This document shows, piece by piece, positions 37,431 to 48,091 of a stretch of 64,000 nucleotides of DNA (position 1 is the first letter of the stretch; each line of letters begins with the position of its first letter). The notes beneath the pieces were generated by a model. That model made no database searches. It was not told where the DNA came from and saw nothing but the letters and a program-made list of their open reading frames with translations. Origin of the DNA: Shinella sp. SUS2 (lineage in GTDB: Bacteria; Pseudomonadota; Alphaproteobacteria; Rhizobiales; Rhizobiaceae); assembly GCF_001262505.1 (NCBI RefSeq), contig NZ_KQ410723.1, positions 1 to 64,000 on the forward strand. The letters are read 5' to 3'. The position numbers and the translations under genes were made by a program.

Positions 37431-39412
37431 GTTGCCTCCTCCGGCTCCAGCGCCAAAAGCAAGGCGCCTTCGGCCACCTGATCGCCAACGGCGACGGGCA
37501 CCACGGCCACCACCCCGTCACGCGGGGCTGCCAGCACCAGCTCCATCTTCATCGCCTCCATGGTCACCAGCGCATCGCCGCGGGTGACGCGCGCGCCCGG
37601 CGCGACGGAAACGATGCGCACGAGCCCCGGCATGGGGGCAGAGAGCCGGTCACCACCCGCCGCTGCCTCGCCTTCGTGGCCGGCCTCCTCGGTAAGCGAA
37701 AAGGCATGGGCATGACCGCCGAGGAAGACGATGGTATCGGCACCGTCGCGATGAACGGTCGCAGAGAGGATGCAGCCATCGACATCCGCGCGCACGGACC
37801 GGCCGTCGCTCGCCAGCAGGCCGATCTCGGTAGCGAAGCCAGCGTGCTCGACGCGGAAACGGTTGACGCCGCGGAAGGTGATCCGCAGCGCATGCTCCGC
37901 ACCGCCATGGTCGAGAAAGACGCTCCGGGTCGCCTCGCTCCACAGCCGGAAACCGCGGACCTGGCTCCATGGATCAGGGTCGACCGGTGCGTCAAGAAGG
38001 CCGAGCGCCGAGAGGGCGGCAAGTGCAAAAACCTCCTCGGCTGCTTTGGGATCGGCCAGCAACCCCTCGCCTGCCCGACCGATCAGGCCCGTATCGACAT
38101 CGCCCGCAGCAAAGGCCGGCAGGCGGCAGAGACGGGCGAGAAAACCGGCATTGGTCGTCAGCCCGCCGACGCGGCAGGCTTCGAGCGCCGCTTCCAGCCG
38201 CGCCAGCGCCTCCCTGCGGTTGCGACCATGGGTGATCACCTTGGCGATCATCGGATCGTAGTATGGGGTGATGATATCCCCGACGCGCACGCCGGAATCG
38301 ATGCGCGCTTCGCCCGGCAGGTCGAAGACCGTAAGGCGGCCGGTCGCCGGCAGAAAGTCGCGCGCCGGGTTTTCCGCGTAGAGCCGGGCCTCGAAGGCCC
38401 AGCCGTCGATGACAAGCTCGTCCTGCCGCCTCGGCAGGGGTTCGCCTGCGGCGACGCGAAGCTGCCATTCGACGAGATCGAGACCGGTGATCGCCTCCGT
38501 CACCGGGTGCTCGACCTGCAGGCGCGTGTTCATTTCCATGAAGTAGAAGCGATCCTGCCGCAGGCCTTCCGAAACGTCCGCGATGAACTCGACGGTGCCG
38601 GCGCCGCTATAGCCGATGGCCGCGGCCGCACGCACCGCCGCCTCCCCCATCACGGCCCGCATCTCCGCCGTCATACCGGGTGCCGGCGCTTCCTCGATGA
38701 CCTTCTGGTGGCGGCGCTGGAGCGAGCAATCGCGCTCGAAGAGATGCACGACATTGCCGTGCCCGTCGCCGAAGACCTGCACCTCGATATGACGGGGTTT
38801 GGCCATGTATTTTTCGACCAGCACGCGTCCGTCGCCGAAGGCGCTTTCCGCCTCGCGCCGGGCGCTTTCGAGCGCGGCGGCAAAATCGGCGGGCCGCTCC
38901 ACCCGCCGCATGCCCTTGCCTCCGCCGCCGGCGCGGGCCTTGATCAGCACCGGATAACCGATCGCCTCCGCCTCGCCGGCAAGGAAATCGGCCTCCTGCC
39001 GTTCACCATGATAGCCCGGCACAACCGGCACGCCGGCCTTTTCCATCAGCGCCTTTGCGGCGTCCTTCAACCCCATGGCGCGGATCGCGCTCGCCGAAGG
39101 GCCGATGAAGACGAGGCCCGCCGCCTCCACCGCCTCGACGAAATCGGGGTTCTCCGAGAGGAAGCCGTAGCCGGGATGCACCGCTTCGGCACCGCTCGCC
39201 TTGGCGGCCGCAATAATGGCCGCACTGTTCAGGTAGCTGCCGGCCGCCTCTGCCGGGCCGATGCGGATGGCCTCGTCGGCCATCGCAGCATGCAGGGTCT
39301 GGCGGTCCGCGTCGGAGTAGACAGCGACCGTCGCAACGCCCATGCGGCGGGCGGTGCGGATGACGCGGCAGGCGATTTCGCCGCGGTTGGCGATGAGGAT
39401 CTTTCTGAACAT
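37427..39412 (-). CDS. mccA: methylcrotonyl-CoA carboxylase biotin-containing alpha subunit
   Basis: A 661-residue acyl-CoA carboxylase subunit. It has the biotin carboxylase N-terminal domain (FRKILIANRGEIACRVIRTA), the ATP-grasp domain (ARAGGGGKGMRRV, about 160-170), the biotin carboxylase C-terminal domain, and a C-terminal biotinyl domain with EAMKMEL (lysine near 620). Family members act on acetyl-, propionyl- or methylcrotonyl-CoA; the operon partner mccB and the leucine-pathway neighbours point to methylcrotonyl-CoA. The ATG at 39410-39412 follows an AGGCAGGA ribosome site. It overlaps the lyase gene by 4 bp. Confidence 0.94.
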   Translation of the reverse strand: MFRKILIANRGEIACRVIRTARRMGVATVAVYSDADRQTLHAAMADEAIRIGPAEAAGSYLNSAAIIAAAKASGAEAVHPGYGFLSENPDFVEAVEAAGLVFIGPSASAIRAMGLKDAAKALMEKAGVPVVPGYHGERQEADFLAGEAEAIGYPVLIKARAGGGGKGMRRVERPADFAAALESARREAESAFGDGRVLVEKYMAKPRHIEVQVFGDGHGNVVHLFERDCSLQRRHQKVIEEAPAPGMTAEMRAVMGEAAVRAAAAIGYSGAGTVEFIADVSEGLRQDRFYFMEMNTRLQVEHPVTEAITGLDLVEWQLRVAAGEPLPRRQDELVIDGWAFEARLYAENPARDFLPATGRLTVFDLPGEARIDSGVRVGDIITPYYDPMIAKVITHGRNRREALARLEAALEACRVGGLTTNAGFLARLCRLPAFAAGDVDTGLIGRAGEGLLADPKAAEEVFALAALSALGLLDAPVDPDPWSQVRGFRLWSEATRSVFLDHGGAEHALRITFRGVNRFRVEHAGFATEIGLLASDGRSVRADVDGCILSATVHRDGADTIVFLGGHAHAFSLTEEAGHEGEAAAGGDRLSAPMPGLVRIVSVAPGARVTRGDALVTMEAMKMELVLAAPRDGVVAVVPVAVGDQVAEGALLLALEPEEAT

Positions 39413-39461
39413 CCTGCCTCCGGCAAACGGATAGGGAGACGCGGGACCGGGGTCCCGCGCG

Positions 39462-39845
39462 TTATCGTGCGGCAATGGCCTCGACCTCGAGCATCCACTT
39501 CTCGTCGAAGATGGCACAGACCACGACGCTCATCGCCGGGGCGATGGCGCCGAGATAGTCGCTGCGGATCTCGCGGTTGGCGGTCGCGTGGTGCCGGTCG
39601 GAGAGGAACGTCGTCACCTTGACGAGGTCGGCCTTGGACATGCCCGCCGCCTTCAGCTGCGCATCGATGTTGCGCCAGACGAGGCGGGCCTGTTCCTCGA
39701 AGGTTTCCGGCACCTTGTCGTCGTCCGACACGGGGATCTGGCCACTGATGAACAGCAGCGTCTTGAAATCCTCGATCTTCACGGCCTGCGAATAGCCGCC
39801 GCGCGGGGCGGGTGCGTTCTTGGCATTGATGGTTTCGCGGTTCAT
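39462..39845 (-). CDS. RidA/YjgF-family protein, non-canonical
   Basis: A 127-residue Rid-superfamily trimeric protein. It has the family start GGYSQAVKI, FISGQIPVSDD, the central LKAAGMSKADLVKVTTFL and the final WMLEVEAIAA. In archetypal RidA an arginine in the PARS segment is needed for enamine/imine deaminase activity. Here the aligned residues read APAMS, with methionine in place of that arginine. So it probably belongs to a Rid subgroup without that activity. It sits between mccB and mccA in the leucine operon, with short gaps on both sides, so it is almost certainly cotranscribed. Confidence 0.88.
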   Translation of the reverse strand: MNRETINAKNAPAPRGGYSQAVKIEDFKTLLFISGQIPVSDDDKVPETFEEQARLVWRNIDAQLKAAGMSKADLVKVTTFLSDRHHATANREIRSDYLGAIAPAMSVVVCAIFDEKWMLEVEAIAAR

Positions 39846-39858
39846 GGCATTGCCTCCT

Positions 39859-41465
<1,607 letters not shown>

Positions 41466-41466
<1 letters not shown>

Positions 41467-42629
41467 CACAGCGTCTCCTGGAAAATTTCGCGGCCAATGA
41501 GCATGCGGCGGATTTCCGAGGTGCCGGCGCCGATCTCGTAGAGTTTCGCATCGCGCAGCAGGCGGCCCGTCGGATAATCGTTGATGTAACCGTTGCCGCC
41601 AAGGGCCTGGATGGCTTCGAGGGCCAGCTTCGTGGCGTTCTCGGCGGAAAGCAGGATGCAGCCGGCGGCGTCCTTGCGCGTCGTCTCGCCCCGGTCGCAG
41701 GCGGCGGCGACGGCATAGACATAGGCGCGCGCGGCATTGAAGGCGACATACATGTCCGCCACCTTGCCCTGCATCAGCTGGAATTCGCCGATCGGCCGGT
41801 CGAACTGCTTGCGCTCGTGTAGATAGGGGATGACGACGTCGAGGCAGGCGGCCATGATGCCGAGCGGGCCGCCCGAGAGCACCACGCGCTCGTAGTCGAG
41901 ACCGGACATCAGCACGTTGACGCCGCGCCCGACGGTGCCCATCACGTTCTCCTCCGGCACCTCGCAATCGGCAAAGACGAGTTCGCAGGTGTTGGAACCG
42001 CGCATGCCGAGCTTGTCGAGCTTCTGCGCCGTCGAGAAGCCCTTGAACCCCTTTTCCACGAGGAAGGCGGTGATACCGCGCGGGCCGGCTTCCGGGTCCG
42101 TCTTGGCATAGACGACAAGCACATCCGCATCCGGCCCGTTGGTGATCCACATCTTGTTGCCGTTCAGCACGTAGCGGTCACCGCGCTTCTCGGCACGCAG
42201 CTTCATCGAGACGACATCGGAGCCCGCACCCGGCTCCGACATGGCGAGCGCGCCGATATGTTCGCCGGAAATCAGCTTCGGCAGGTATTTTTCCCGCTGC
42301 GCGGCGCTGGCATTGCGCACGATCTGGTTGACGCAGAGGTTGGAGTGGGCGCCATAGCTGAGGCCCACCGAGGCCGAGGCGCGGCTGATCTCCTCCATCG
42401 CCACACAATGGGCAAGATAGCCCATGCCGGATCCGCCAAAACTTTCCGGCGCGGTGATGCCGAGCAGGCCAAGGTCACCCAGCTCACGCCAGAGCGGCAT
42501 GGGAAAGGTGTTGCTGCGGTCGATTTCCGCCGCCTGCGGGGCGATACGGTCGCCCGCAAAACGCCGCACGCTCTCTCTCAGCGCGTCGATTTCCTCACCA
42601 AGCCCGAAGCTCATTGCAGCATCGTACAT
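41466..42629 (-). CDS. ivd: isovaleryl-CoA dehydrogenase
   Basis: A 387-residue acyl-CoA dehydrogenase using FAD, converting isovaleryl-CoA to 3-methylcrotonyl-CoA. Family segments [29 protein letters not shown] and [18 protein letters not shown] are present. The catalytic glutamate sits in [16 protein letters not shown], the location specific to isovaleryl-CoA dehydrogenases rather than near the C-terminus. It is the first gene of the leucine operon; the ATG at codon 6 (MSFGLGEE) is an alternative start. An 81-bp gap separates it from the indolepyruvate oxidoreductase gene upstream. Confidence 0.96.
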
Positions 42630-42710
42630 GTCCGTCCTCCCCGGCCGGATGCCCCGGCATCCGCCTGCTTCCTAAAATCGCGGAACCGAACGACCGGCTC
42701 CATCGCGGCC

Positions 42711-45700
42711 TCAGGCGGCCGCTCTGTCTTGTCCTGCCATGTCGAAGACCAGGCGCATCTCCGCCTCGCGCGCCCGCACCCGCTTCACCGCCGCCTCCTT
42801 CACCGGGCCGTAACCACGAATTTCGCCGTAAAGCGACATGAGCGCAACGGCGGCATCGAGATTCTCGCGGCGAAGATTGTGCAACACGTGCTCGACCAGT
42901 GCCACATAGTCGGCGATGAGCTGGCGCTCCATGCGCCGCTCCGCCGTGCGGCCGAACGGGTCGAAGGCGGTGCCGCGCAGGCCCTTCAGGCCGGCGAGCA
43001 GGCCGAAGGCCGGCAGCATCCAGCGGCCAAAGCGGCGTTTCCGCGGACGGCCGTTCGCATCCTCGCCTTTCAGGAAGGGCGGCGCGAGGTTGAAGGCGAT
43101 GCTGTATTTGCCCTCGAACTGCTCCGCCAACCCGGCCTTGAAGGCGGGATCGGTGAAGAGTCGTGCCACCTCGTATTCGTCCTTGTAGGCGAGCAGCTGG
43201 GCATAGACATGCGCGACGGCGCGGACAAGACGGTCGTCCGGCCCGAGGGCCCCTTCCGCCTCGCGCACACGCTCGACCAGCGCCTTGTAACGATCGGCAA
43301 GAGCGGCGTTCTGGTAGGCCGTCAGGTGTTTCACGCGATGAGCGACCAGTTCGTCCGGCGCCATGGTCTCCAGCGTCGCGACCGGCTTGCCGGCATGCAG
43401 CAGGCGTTCGGCGCGGGCCGGGTCGGCGGCGATCAACCGGCCCCAGCCGAAGGCGGCGAGCGTGGCGTCGACGGCAACGCCGTTCAGCACGATCGCGTGC
43501 TCGATCGACTGGCGCGTCAGCGGGATGAGGCCTTTCTGCCAGGCGAAGCCGGTCATCAGGATGTTCGTCGCCATGGCATTCCCGGCCACCTTCTCGGCGA
43601 TCGTCGTGAAATCGAGAAGATGGGAGGGATCGCGCAGTGCGGTGCGCACCGTGCCCTCGACATCGCGGCGGCGGAAATCGAAGTCGCGCTGGCGCACGAA
43701 ATCGGCGACCGGCGTCAGCTTGGTGTTGACGACGCCGGTCGTGCGGTGCTGGTCGCACAGCGTCACGGCATCCTTCGAGGCGGCCACAACGTCGTCGGCA
43801 GCAAGGAGGAGATCCGCACCGCCCGTGACGATGCGCGGCGAGGAGACGTCCTCGTCGGCCAGACCGATGCGCAGGTGGCTCATCACGGCGCCGCCCTTCT
43901 GGGCAAGTCCGGCCATGTCGAGGATCATCGGCGACTTGCCGTCGAGATGGGCGGCCATGCCGAGGATGGCGCTGATCGTCAGGATGCCGGTACCGCCGAT
44001 GCCGGCAATGGCGATGTTGTAGGAACGGTCGCCGATCGCAACGATGTCGGGCTCGACAACGCCCGACATGTCGGGATTGGCGCGCGCGGCCTTGCGCAGC
44101 CGGCCGCCTTCCACCGTCACGAAGGACGGGCAGAAGCCCTTGAGGCAGGAGTAATCCTTGTTGCAGGTCGACTGATTGATCCTGCGCTTACGGCCGAACG
44201 CTGTGTCGAGCGGTTCGACGGAGACGCAGTTCGACTGCGTGGAACAGTCACCGCAGCCTTCGCAGACGGCGGGATTGATCAGCAGGCGAACAGGCGGGTC
44301 TTCCATCAGGCCGCGGGAGCGGCGGCGACGCTTCTCCGCCGCGCAGGTCTGCACATAGACGATGGCGGAGCAGCCGGGCGCCTCGCGGATATCGCGCATC
44401 ACCCGGTCCATCTCGTCGCGATGCCGCACGATGACGCCGGGCGCAAGCATCGCCGGCGAATAGGCGTCCGGATGATCGGAAACAAGGTAGATTGGCGCCA
44501 CACCCTCGTCATGCAGCTGCCGTGTCATCACTTCGGGGCTGAGGGGTCCATCGACGGGCTGGCCACCGGTCATGGCCACCGCATCGTTGTAGAGCAGCTT
44601 GTAGGTGATGTTGACGCCGGCGGCGACGGACTGGCGGATCGCCAGGATGCCGGAATGATAATAGGTGCCGTCGCCGAGATTGACGAAAATGTGCTTCTCG
44701 TCGCTGAAGGGCGCAATGCCCGACCACGGCACGCCCTCGGCACCCATATGGGTGAAGGTCGTGGTGTCGCGGTCCATCCACTGCACCATGTAGTGGCAAC
44801 CGATTCCGGCGGTCGCCCGGCTTCCCTCCGGCACCTTCGTCGAGGTGTTGTGCGGACAGCCGGAGCAGAAATAGGGCACGCGTTCGACCGGCGCCATGTG
44901 CGCCTTGCGGATCTTCTCGCGCTCCAGGAGATAGGCGAGTTCATTGGAAATGACCGTCTTCAGACCGGCGTCGAAGTCGAACTGCAGGAGGCGGGCGGCG
45001 ATCGCCCGCGCCACCATGCCGACGGACAGTGCCTCCGAAAGCGGCAGGAACGGCTTGTCCTGATGATCGAACTTGCCGACGATGCGCGGCCGCTCGCCGT
45101 GGTGCCAGTTGAAGAGCTGCTGCTTGATCTGGTTCTCGATGATCTCGCGGCGCTCCTCGACGACCAGCACCTCCTCGAGGCCGTGCGAGAACTCGCGCAC
45201 GCCCGCCGGCTCCAGCGGCCAGGGCATGCGGACCTTGTAGATGCGCATGCCGATCTCGGCCATCTCGGCCGGACCGAGCGAAAGCTCCTTCAGCGCCTGG
45301 AGCACATCCTCATAGGCCTTGCCCGACGCGATGATACCGAAGCGGGCGCGCGGCACGTCGTGCGTCACCTCGTCCACCCGGTTGGCGCGGGCAAAGGCAA
45401 TGGCGGCATACCCCTTGTAGGTCTGGAGGCGCTCGTCCTGCGGCAGCGGCGGATCGGGCCAGCGCAGGCTGAGGCCATCCCGCGGCAACTCGAAATTGTC
45501 CGGGATGACGAACTGGCGGCGTTCGCCCGCAAGATCGACGGAAGCCGTCGTTTCGACCGTGTCGGCGATGAACTTCATGCCGACCCAACAGCCGGAATAG
45601 CGCGACATGGCGGTGCCGAGCAGGCCGTATTCGATGAATTCATGAATCGAAGACGGATAGAGCACCGGGATCAGCGCCGACATGAAGGCATGGTCCGACT

Positions 45701-46172
45701 GGTGCGGAATGGAGGACGACTTTGCCGAATGGTCGTCGCCGGCAAAACAGAGCACGCCGCCATGTTTCGCGGTGCCGGCGGCATTGGCGTGCTTCAGCAC
45801 ATCGCCACAGCGATCGACGCCCGGCCCCTTGCCATACCAGTAACCGGCGACGCCATCATAGCGTGCGCCCGGGGAAAGGTGGAGCTGCTGCGTGCCCCAG
45901 ACGGCGGTGGCCGCCAGATCTTCGTTGACGCCCGGCCGGAACACGATGTCGTGCGCCGCCAGGTGCTTCTTCGCTTTTGCAAGCTGCTGGTCGTAGCCGC
46001 CGAGCGGCGATCCACGATAACCCGAGATGAATGCGGCGGTGTTCAGCCCCGCAGCACGGTCGCGCCGCATCTGAACGATGGGCAGGCGCACGAGGGCCTG
46101 CGTGCCGGAAAGGAAGATTCTTCCCTCCTCCGCCATATACTTGTCCTCGAGAGAAAAGCTCTGCTTGAGCAT
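42711..46172 (-). CDS. indolepyruvate ferredoxin oxidoreductase, single-chain
   Basis: An 1153-residue fused 2-oxoacid:ferredoxin oxidoreductase, which decarboxylates aromatic (indolepyruvate) or branched 2-oxoacids to acyl-CoA. The alpha part begins FSLEDKYMAEEGRIFLSGTQALVRL. The TPP-binding region lies around NLGDGTYYHSGI. Cysteine clusters (CEGCGDCSTQSNC and CLKGFCPSF) fit a [4Fe-4S] site. The gamma domain starts AGIGGTGILTISAIL. In Azoarcus/Thauera-like bacteria this type oxidises 2-oxoacids aerobically. An AsnC regulator lies directly upstream, and leucine genes follow, suggesting an amino-acid-catabolic role. No ferredoxin gene is nearby. Confidence 0.92.
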   Translation of the reverse strand: MLKQSFSLEDKYMAEEGRIFLSGTQALVRLPIVQMRRDRAAGLNTAAFISGYRGSPLGGYDQQLAKAKKHLAAHDIVFRPGVNEDLAATAVWGTQQLHLSPGARYDGVAGYWYGKGPGVDRCGDVLKHANAAGTAKHGGVLCFAGDDHSAKSSSIPHQSDHAFMSALIPVLYPSSIHEFIEYGLLGTAMSRYSGCWVGMKFIADTVETTASVDLAGERRQFVIPDNFELPRDGLSLRWPDPPLPQDERLQTYKGYAAIAFARANRVDEVTHDVPRARFGIIASGKAYEDVLQALKELSLGPAEMAEIGMRIYKVRMPWPLEPAGVREFSHGLEEVLVVEERREIIENQIKQQLFNWHHGERPRIVGKFDHQDKPFLPLSEALSVGMVARAIAARLLQFDFDAGLKTVISNELAYLLEREKIRKAHMAPVERVPYFCSGCPHNTSTKVPEGSRATAGIGCHYMVQWMDRDTTTFTHMGAEGVPWSGIAPFSDEKHIFVNLGDGTYYHSGILAIRQSVAAGVNITYKLLYNDAVAMTGGQPVDGPLSPEVMTRQLHDEGVAPIYLVSDHPDAYSPAMLAPGVIVRHRDEMDRVMRDIREAPGCSAIVYVQTCAAEKRRRRSRGLMEDPPVRLLINPAVCEGCGDCSTQSNCVSVEPLDTAFGRKRRINQSTCNKDYSCLKGFCPSFVTVEGGRLRKAARANPDMSGVVEPDIVAIGDRSYNIAIAGIGGTGILTISAILGMAAHLDGKSPMILDMAGLAQKGGAVMSHLRIGLADEDVSSPRIVTGGADLLLAADDVVAASKDAVTLCDQHRTTGVVNTKLTPVADFVRQRDFDFRRRDVEGTVRTALRDPSHLLDFTTIAEKVAGNAMATNILMTGFAWQKGLIPLTRQSIEHAIVLNGVAVDATLAAFGWGRLIAADPARAERLLHAGKPVATLETMAPDELVAHRVKHLTAYQNAALADRYKALVERVREAEGALGPDDRLVRAVAHVYAQLLAYKDEYEVARLFTDPAFKAGLAEQFEGKYSIAFNLAPPFLKGEDANGRPRKRRFGRWMLPAFGLLAGLKGLRGTAFDPFGRTAERRMERQLIADYVALVEHVLHNLRRENLDAAVALMSLYGEIRGYGPVKEAAVKRVRAREAEMRLVFDMAGQDRAAA

Positions 46173-46280
46173 GACTTCCTCCTCGATGGCTCTCCTCCAT
46201 GAAAGCCATCCTCCATATGTAGGAGCCTACCTATGGATTGGGAGGAGCGGGTCCTTATTTTCGCGGCGGAGAATCACGGT

Positions 46281-46329
46281 TTGAGGATGGCATCCGCAAA
46301 GAATGCCCTCCGGCGCAAAGCCATCCTCA
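46281..46329. repeat. inverted repeat between the AsnC regulator and the oxidoreductase gene
   Basis: TGAGGATGGC and GCCATCCTCA, about 27 nt apart, form a 10-bp stem just after the regulator's stop codon. A third copy of GCCATCCTC sits near 46205-46213, just before the oxidoreductase start. The arms could form a 3'-end hairpin, but the repetition of the same word next to the start codon also fits a regulator-binding site. Confidence 0.5.
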
Positions 46330-46336
46330 TTTTCCG

Positions 46337-46789
46337 TCAGATCGGAACGCGATGCGTGTTCTTCAGCTCATCGAGCGCGAAGCTGGAATTGACGAAGCCG
46401 ACGCCGGGCAGCCGCAGAAGCGCCTTCTTCAGGATCTCTTCGTACTGGCGCACGCTGCTCGTCAGGACACGCAGCACATAGTCGTGGTCGCCGGTCATGG
46501 AGTAACACTGCACGACCTCGGGCATGTGCTTCACCGCCTTCTCGAATTCCAGCAGCGTCGCCTCGTCGTGCTGCTTCAGCCGCACGAAGCAGAACACCGA
46601 CACCTCGAATCCGACACGCTTCGGATCGACGGCGACGATGCGGCCGCGGATGATGCCCTGCCGTTCCATCTCCTTGATGCGCCGCCAGCAGGGCGTGTGG
46701 CTGAGGCCGACGCGCTCGCCGATCTCGGCGACCGTGAGCTCCGGCTCGCTCTGCAGCAGCCGCAGGATCTTGCGGCTCGTCTCGTCCAT
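46337..46789 (-). CDS. Lrp/AsnC-family transcriptional regulator
   Basis: A 150-residue feast/famine regulator. The N-terminal helix-turn-helix is ETSRKILRLLQ...LTVAEIGERVGLSHTPCWRRI. The C-terminal RAM ligand domain has the characteristic VVQCYSMTGDHDYVLRVL. AsnC-type proteins bind amino acids or 2-oxoacids. It lies immediately upstream of the indolepyruvate oxidoreductase on the same strand and is the likely local regulator, as in many BkdR/Lrp-ior pairs. In-frame upstream starts at 46804 and 46819 would overlap the FAH-family gene; MDETSRK at 46789 fits the family best. Confidence 0.93.
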   Translation of the reverse strand: MDETSRKILRLLQSEPELTVAEIGERVGLSHTPCWRRIKEMERQGIIRGRIVAVDPKRVGFEVSVFCFVRLKQHDEATLLEFEKAVKHMPEVVQCYSMTGDHDYVLRVLTSSVRQYEEILKKALLRLPGVGFVNSSFALDELKNTHRVPI

Positions 46790-46805
46790 GCCGCTTTCGC
46801 CCATC

Positions 46806-47963
46806 TCATAGGAGCCCACGGGTAGAGAGGTTGCGCATCAGCGCCGTGATGCCGAAGGTCCAAGGCGGGCATTCGGTGGAAAGGCGCACCGTGTTGGTGA
46901 GGGCGCCGAGCTCGACATTGGAGATCGTCACCCGGTCGCCGGTCTTATGGGTAAACCCCTGGCCAGGCGTGTCGCGGTCCTCGACGGGCGCGAAAAGCGT
47001 GCCCATGAACAGCAGGAAACCGTCGGGGTATTGATGGTGCTTGCCGATCGTCTGGGCGACGAGATCGAGCGGATCGCGGCTGATCTCGCGCATCGTGCTG
47101 CGCCCCTTCAGGACAAACCCGTCCTCGCCCTCGATCAGAAGGTCGAGATCGGCCTTGCGCACGTCGTCGATCGAATAGGTCGCGTCGAAGAGGCGGATGA
47201 ACGGGCCGATGGCGGCGGAGGCATTGTTGTCCTTCGCCTTGCCGAGCAGCAGCGCCGAGCGCCCTTCGACGTCACGCAGGTTCACGTCGTTGCCGAGCGT
47301 CGCGCCCTTGACGCGACCCCGGCTGTCGACAGCAAGCACGATTTCCGGCTCCGGATTGTTCCACTTGGAGATCGGGTGCAGCCCGACCGAGGCGCCCCAG
47401 CCGACGGCGGCCAGAACCGGCGCCTTGGTGAAGACCTCGGCATCCGGCCCGATCCCGACTTCGAGATATTGCGACCAGACGCCTTCCTCGATCAGCGCCG
47501 CCTTGACCTTTGCCGCTGCCTCCGAGCCCGCCTTCAGGTCGCGCAGGCTGTCGCCGATGATGGCGATGACACGGCCGCGCACCTTCTCCGCCAGCGCCGG
47601 ATTGCCCGCCGCCTTCTCCTCGATCACACGCTCGATCATCGAGCGGGCGAAGGTGACCCCGCAAGCCTTGACCGCCTGGAGGTCGCAGGGTGCGAGCAGA
47701 TGGGGCCGGGAGAAATTGCCGGCACCCTCGATGGAGTTCTCCAGCACCGCGTCGAGCGCACCGAGGTTCTCACCGGGCGCGGCATGGGCAACAGCGGCCG
47801 GATCGTCTTTCTCCAGCAGGGCCTGCATGGTGGGAATCTCGGAAGACGTGATGTCGCGCAGCCTGCCGTCCTGCAGCACCACGATCGCCGGACCCTGCAC
47901 ATCCGGCCGCCAGATGCGCCCGACAAAAGTCCCTTGCGAAAAATCTCCTGCCGTCACCGTCAC
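46806..47963 (-). CDS. fumarylacetoacetate hydrolase-family protein
   Basis: A 385-residue FAH-superfamily enzyme, acting on 2-oxo acid or diketo substrates. Visible are ARSMIERVIEE, metal and fold residues in PEPEIVLAVDSRGRVKGATLGNDVNLRDVEG, LGKAKDNNAS and GTLFAPVEDRD. It is longer than typical FAH lyases (about 280) and matches the longer fumarylacetoacetase-like type found in sugar-acid and aromatic pathways. The start is GTG at 47961-47963 with AGGAGG about 9 nt upstream. It precedes the AsnC gene by 16 bp. The substrate cannot be told. Confidence 0.85.
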   Translation of the reverse strand: MTVTAGDFSQGTFVGRIWRPDVQGPAIVVLQDGRLRDITSSEIPTMQALLEKDDPAAVAHAAPGENLGALDAVLENSIEGAGNFSRPHLLAPCDLQAVKACGVTFARSMIERVIEEKAAGNPALAEKVRGRVIAIIGDSLRDLKAGSEAAAKVKAALIEEGVWSQYLEVGIGPDAEVFTKAPVLAAVGWGASVGLHPISKWNNPEPEIVLAVDSRGRVKGATLGNDVNLRDVEGRSALLLGKAKDNNASAAIGPFIRLFDATYSIDDVRKADLDLLIEGEDGFVLKGRSTMREISRDPLDLVAQTIGKHHQYPDGFLLFMGTLFAPVEDRDTPGQGFTHKTGDRVTISNVELGALTNTVRLSTECPPWTFGITALMRNLSTRGLL

Positions 47964-48091
47964 GCGCCGCTCCTCCTGAAAACCTCGACAGGAGTTCTAG
48001 ACCGAAAAGCATGGCGGGGAACAGGGTAGAGACAGGCGTGCGCAAACGAAAATAAGGGGATGGCGGGCGAGACCGCCGCCATCCCGTCCTG

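Noticed and set aside
42258..46202. 1314-codon plus-strand frame opposite the indolepyruvate oxidoreductase
   Set aside because: Antisense shadow; the minus-strand protein has clear cofactor motifs.
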